Positions 22,571-23,161 of a stretch of DNA of 23,161 nt are shown in pieces. The stretch is from the NCBI GenBank assembly GCA_007123395.1, contig SKLD01000236.1, forward strand, positions 1-23,161. The letters run 5' to 3'. The stretch comes from Opitutales bacterium. Lineage in GTDB: Bacteria; Verrucomicrobiota; Verrucomicrobiia; Opitutales; Oceanipulchritudinaceae. Within the stretch, counting starts at the first letter, position 1. Every line of letters starts with the position of its first letter. The notes under the pieces were generated by a model. It made no database searches and was not told where the DNA came from. It saw only the letters and a program-made list of their open reading frames with translations. The translations under genes and the position numbers were made by a program.

Positions 22571-22927
22571 AGTCAATTAAATCATTCTTATATTATTTTT
22601 TACCCGCCGCAGTCTCAGCGCAGCCGGTTCTCCAAGACCAGTCCGGGAGGCGGGGAACTCGCTTTCGTTATCCGTCACCAACCAGAGTAAGTATGCCCGC
22701 CAGATCCGGCGCTATACCACTGCCCCTGCAAGCGTCGGCGAGGCCCCCGCACCCGACCGTCCATCCAACCCACGACAACCCTGCAAACGGATCGGAATAG
22801 CGTTCGATGGGAATGAGGAGCCCGCGAAACCGCGGACACCATCTGCGGCGCGGATCGACGGCATGCCCAAGACCCTGCCCGCGCTCCAGCGGAGTGACCG
22901 CCGCCACCGCCTCTTTCCGCTTGCGCC
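22571..22927. other. Region without a recognisable gene
   Basis: After an AT-rich stretch (to about 22612) the sequence returns to high GC. An open plus-strand frame from about 22670 to 22930 reads 'LSVTNQSKYARQIRRYTTA' and later 'RIGIAFDGNEEPAKPRTPS', but it has no good start or ribosome site and I recognise no family; minus-strand frames are also unconvincing. It may be another gene remnant, like the one before it, or simply the upstream region of the imuA-like gene. The stretch 22308-22505 likewise holds no gene I can support. Confidence 0.4.
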
Positions 22928-22951
22928 GTAAGTGAACGTGTGTTCACTTAC
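22928..22951. promoter_or_regulatory. LexA-type operator (perfect 10-bp inverted repeat)
   Basis: Arms GTAAGTGAAC (22928-22937) and GTTCACTTAC (22942-22951) are exact reverse complements around the 4-bp spacer GTGT. The core is GAAC-N4-GTTC, the form of LexA boxes best known from Gram-positive bacteria. It ends 6 bp before the imuA-like start codon, and imuA genes are classic LexA targets. Bound repressor would block initiation. Confidence 0.75.
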
Positions 22952-22957
22952 CGGTGT

Positions 22958-23161
22958 ATGGTGATTTCCCTGGAGAAGGCGCGTCGGCGGGAGGTGTTCG
23001 CGGGGCTGCGGCGGCGGTTCGGCGCGGATGTTGCGCGCATGGGCGGGGAGGCGTTGCGCACGGGCGGGGCGGGGCTGGACGCCGCCTTGCGCGGGGGCTG
23101 GCGGCGGGGGGAGTGCCATGAGGTGGTGGAGGCGCGGGCGGGCGCGGGCGGGACGCTGGTC
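22958..23161 (+). CDS. imuA: ImuA-like (RecA-related SOS mutagenesis) protein, 3'-truncated by window
   Basis: 68 codons are visible from ATG 22958 (GTG 22961 is an alternative). After a basic, helical N-terminus ('SLEKARRREVFAGLRRRFG') comes 'RTGGAGLDAALRGGWRRGEC' and 'HEVVE'. This corresponds to the 'G...LD..L.GG...G.xHE' start of the RecA-like core in ImuA, the partner of ImuB and DnaE2 in damage-induced mutagenesis. The P-loop region would begin just at the window edge ('ARAGAGGTLV'). The LexA-type palindrome immediately upstream supports the assignment. No Shine-Dalgarno fits between operator and start, so the message may be leaderless. RecA or another SulA/RecA-like protein is the alternative; the N-terminus and operator favour ImuA. 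Confidence 0.75.
   Translation, partial: MVISLEKARRREVFAGLRRRFGADVARMGGEALRTGGAGLDAALRGGWRRGECHEVVEARAGAGGTLV

Overview
The window is GC-rich, gene-dense bacterial chromosome, cut inside a gene at both ends. Several traits point to a Verrucomicrobiota-type organism, possibly Opitutae-like: secreted proteins ending in 'TNLLKY(A/L)xG' or thrombospondin-type-3 (TSP3) C-terminal modules, a secreted PQQ-type sugar dehydrogenase, a large FAD_oxidored-family protein, an imuA-like gene, and many interspersed palindromic repeats. The taxon is inferred from gene style, not from a marker gene.

Left part (1-9935), mostly plus strand: the end of a tail-fibre-like S74 autoprocessing protein, overlapping by 4 nt a small secreted protein; the RNA ligase rtcB; then 844 bp of repeats between convergent rtcB and asd, including a decayed duplicate of the rtcB 3' end. 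asd (aspartate-semialdehyde dehydrogenase) overlaps head-to-head with a YkuD-type L,D-transpeptidase. A REP-associated tyrosine transposase (RAYT) follows, flanked by REP/inverted-REP pairs. Next are a glucose/sorbosone-dehydrogenase-family secreted protein and a Gfo/Idh/MocA oxidoreductase.

Middle (9936-18163), all minus strand, in transcription order: Xre/MbcA-type antitoxin, RES toxin, a TPR membrane protein that looks like a sensor without its output domain, an RluB/RsuA-type pseudouridine synthase, a secreted SH3-like protein, folD, a receiver-histidine kinase, proC and ald. The last four are joined by 4-nt or smaller gaps or overlaps, so a signalling protein sits inside a one-carbon/proline/alanine metabolic operon.

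Right part (18164-23161), plus strand: an IclR-type regulator overlapping by 4 nt a 793-aa FAD-dependent oxidoreductase with C-terminal beta-sandwich regions; a decayed beta-helix/TSP3 surface-protein gene between two diverged copies of a 65-bp AT-rich element; a stretch without a recognisable gene; and the start of an imuA-like gene directly behind a perfect LexA-type palindrome.

I did not find an obviously new multi-gene system. The best leads are the RAYT with its REP pairs, the ~150-bp repeat family confined here to convergent gene ends, the TPR protein that stops at a likely GGDEF boundary, the kinase inside folD-proC-ald, and the SOS-type operator at imuA.
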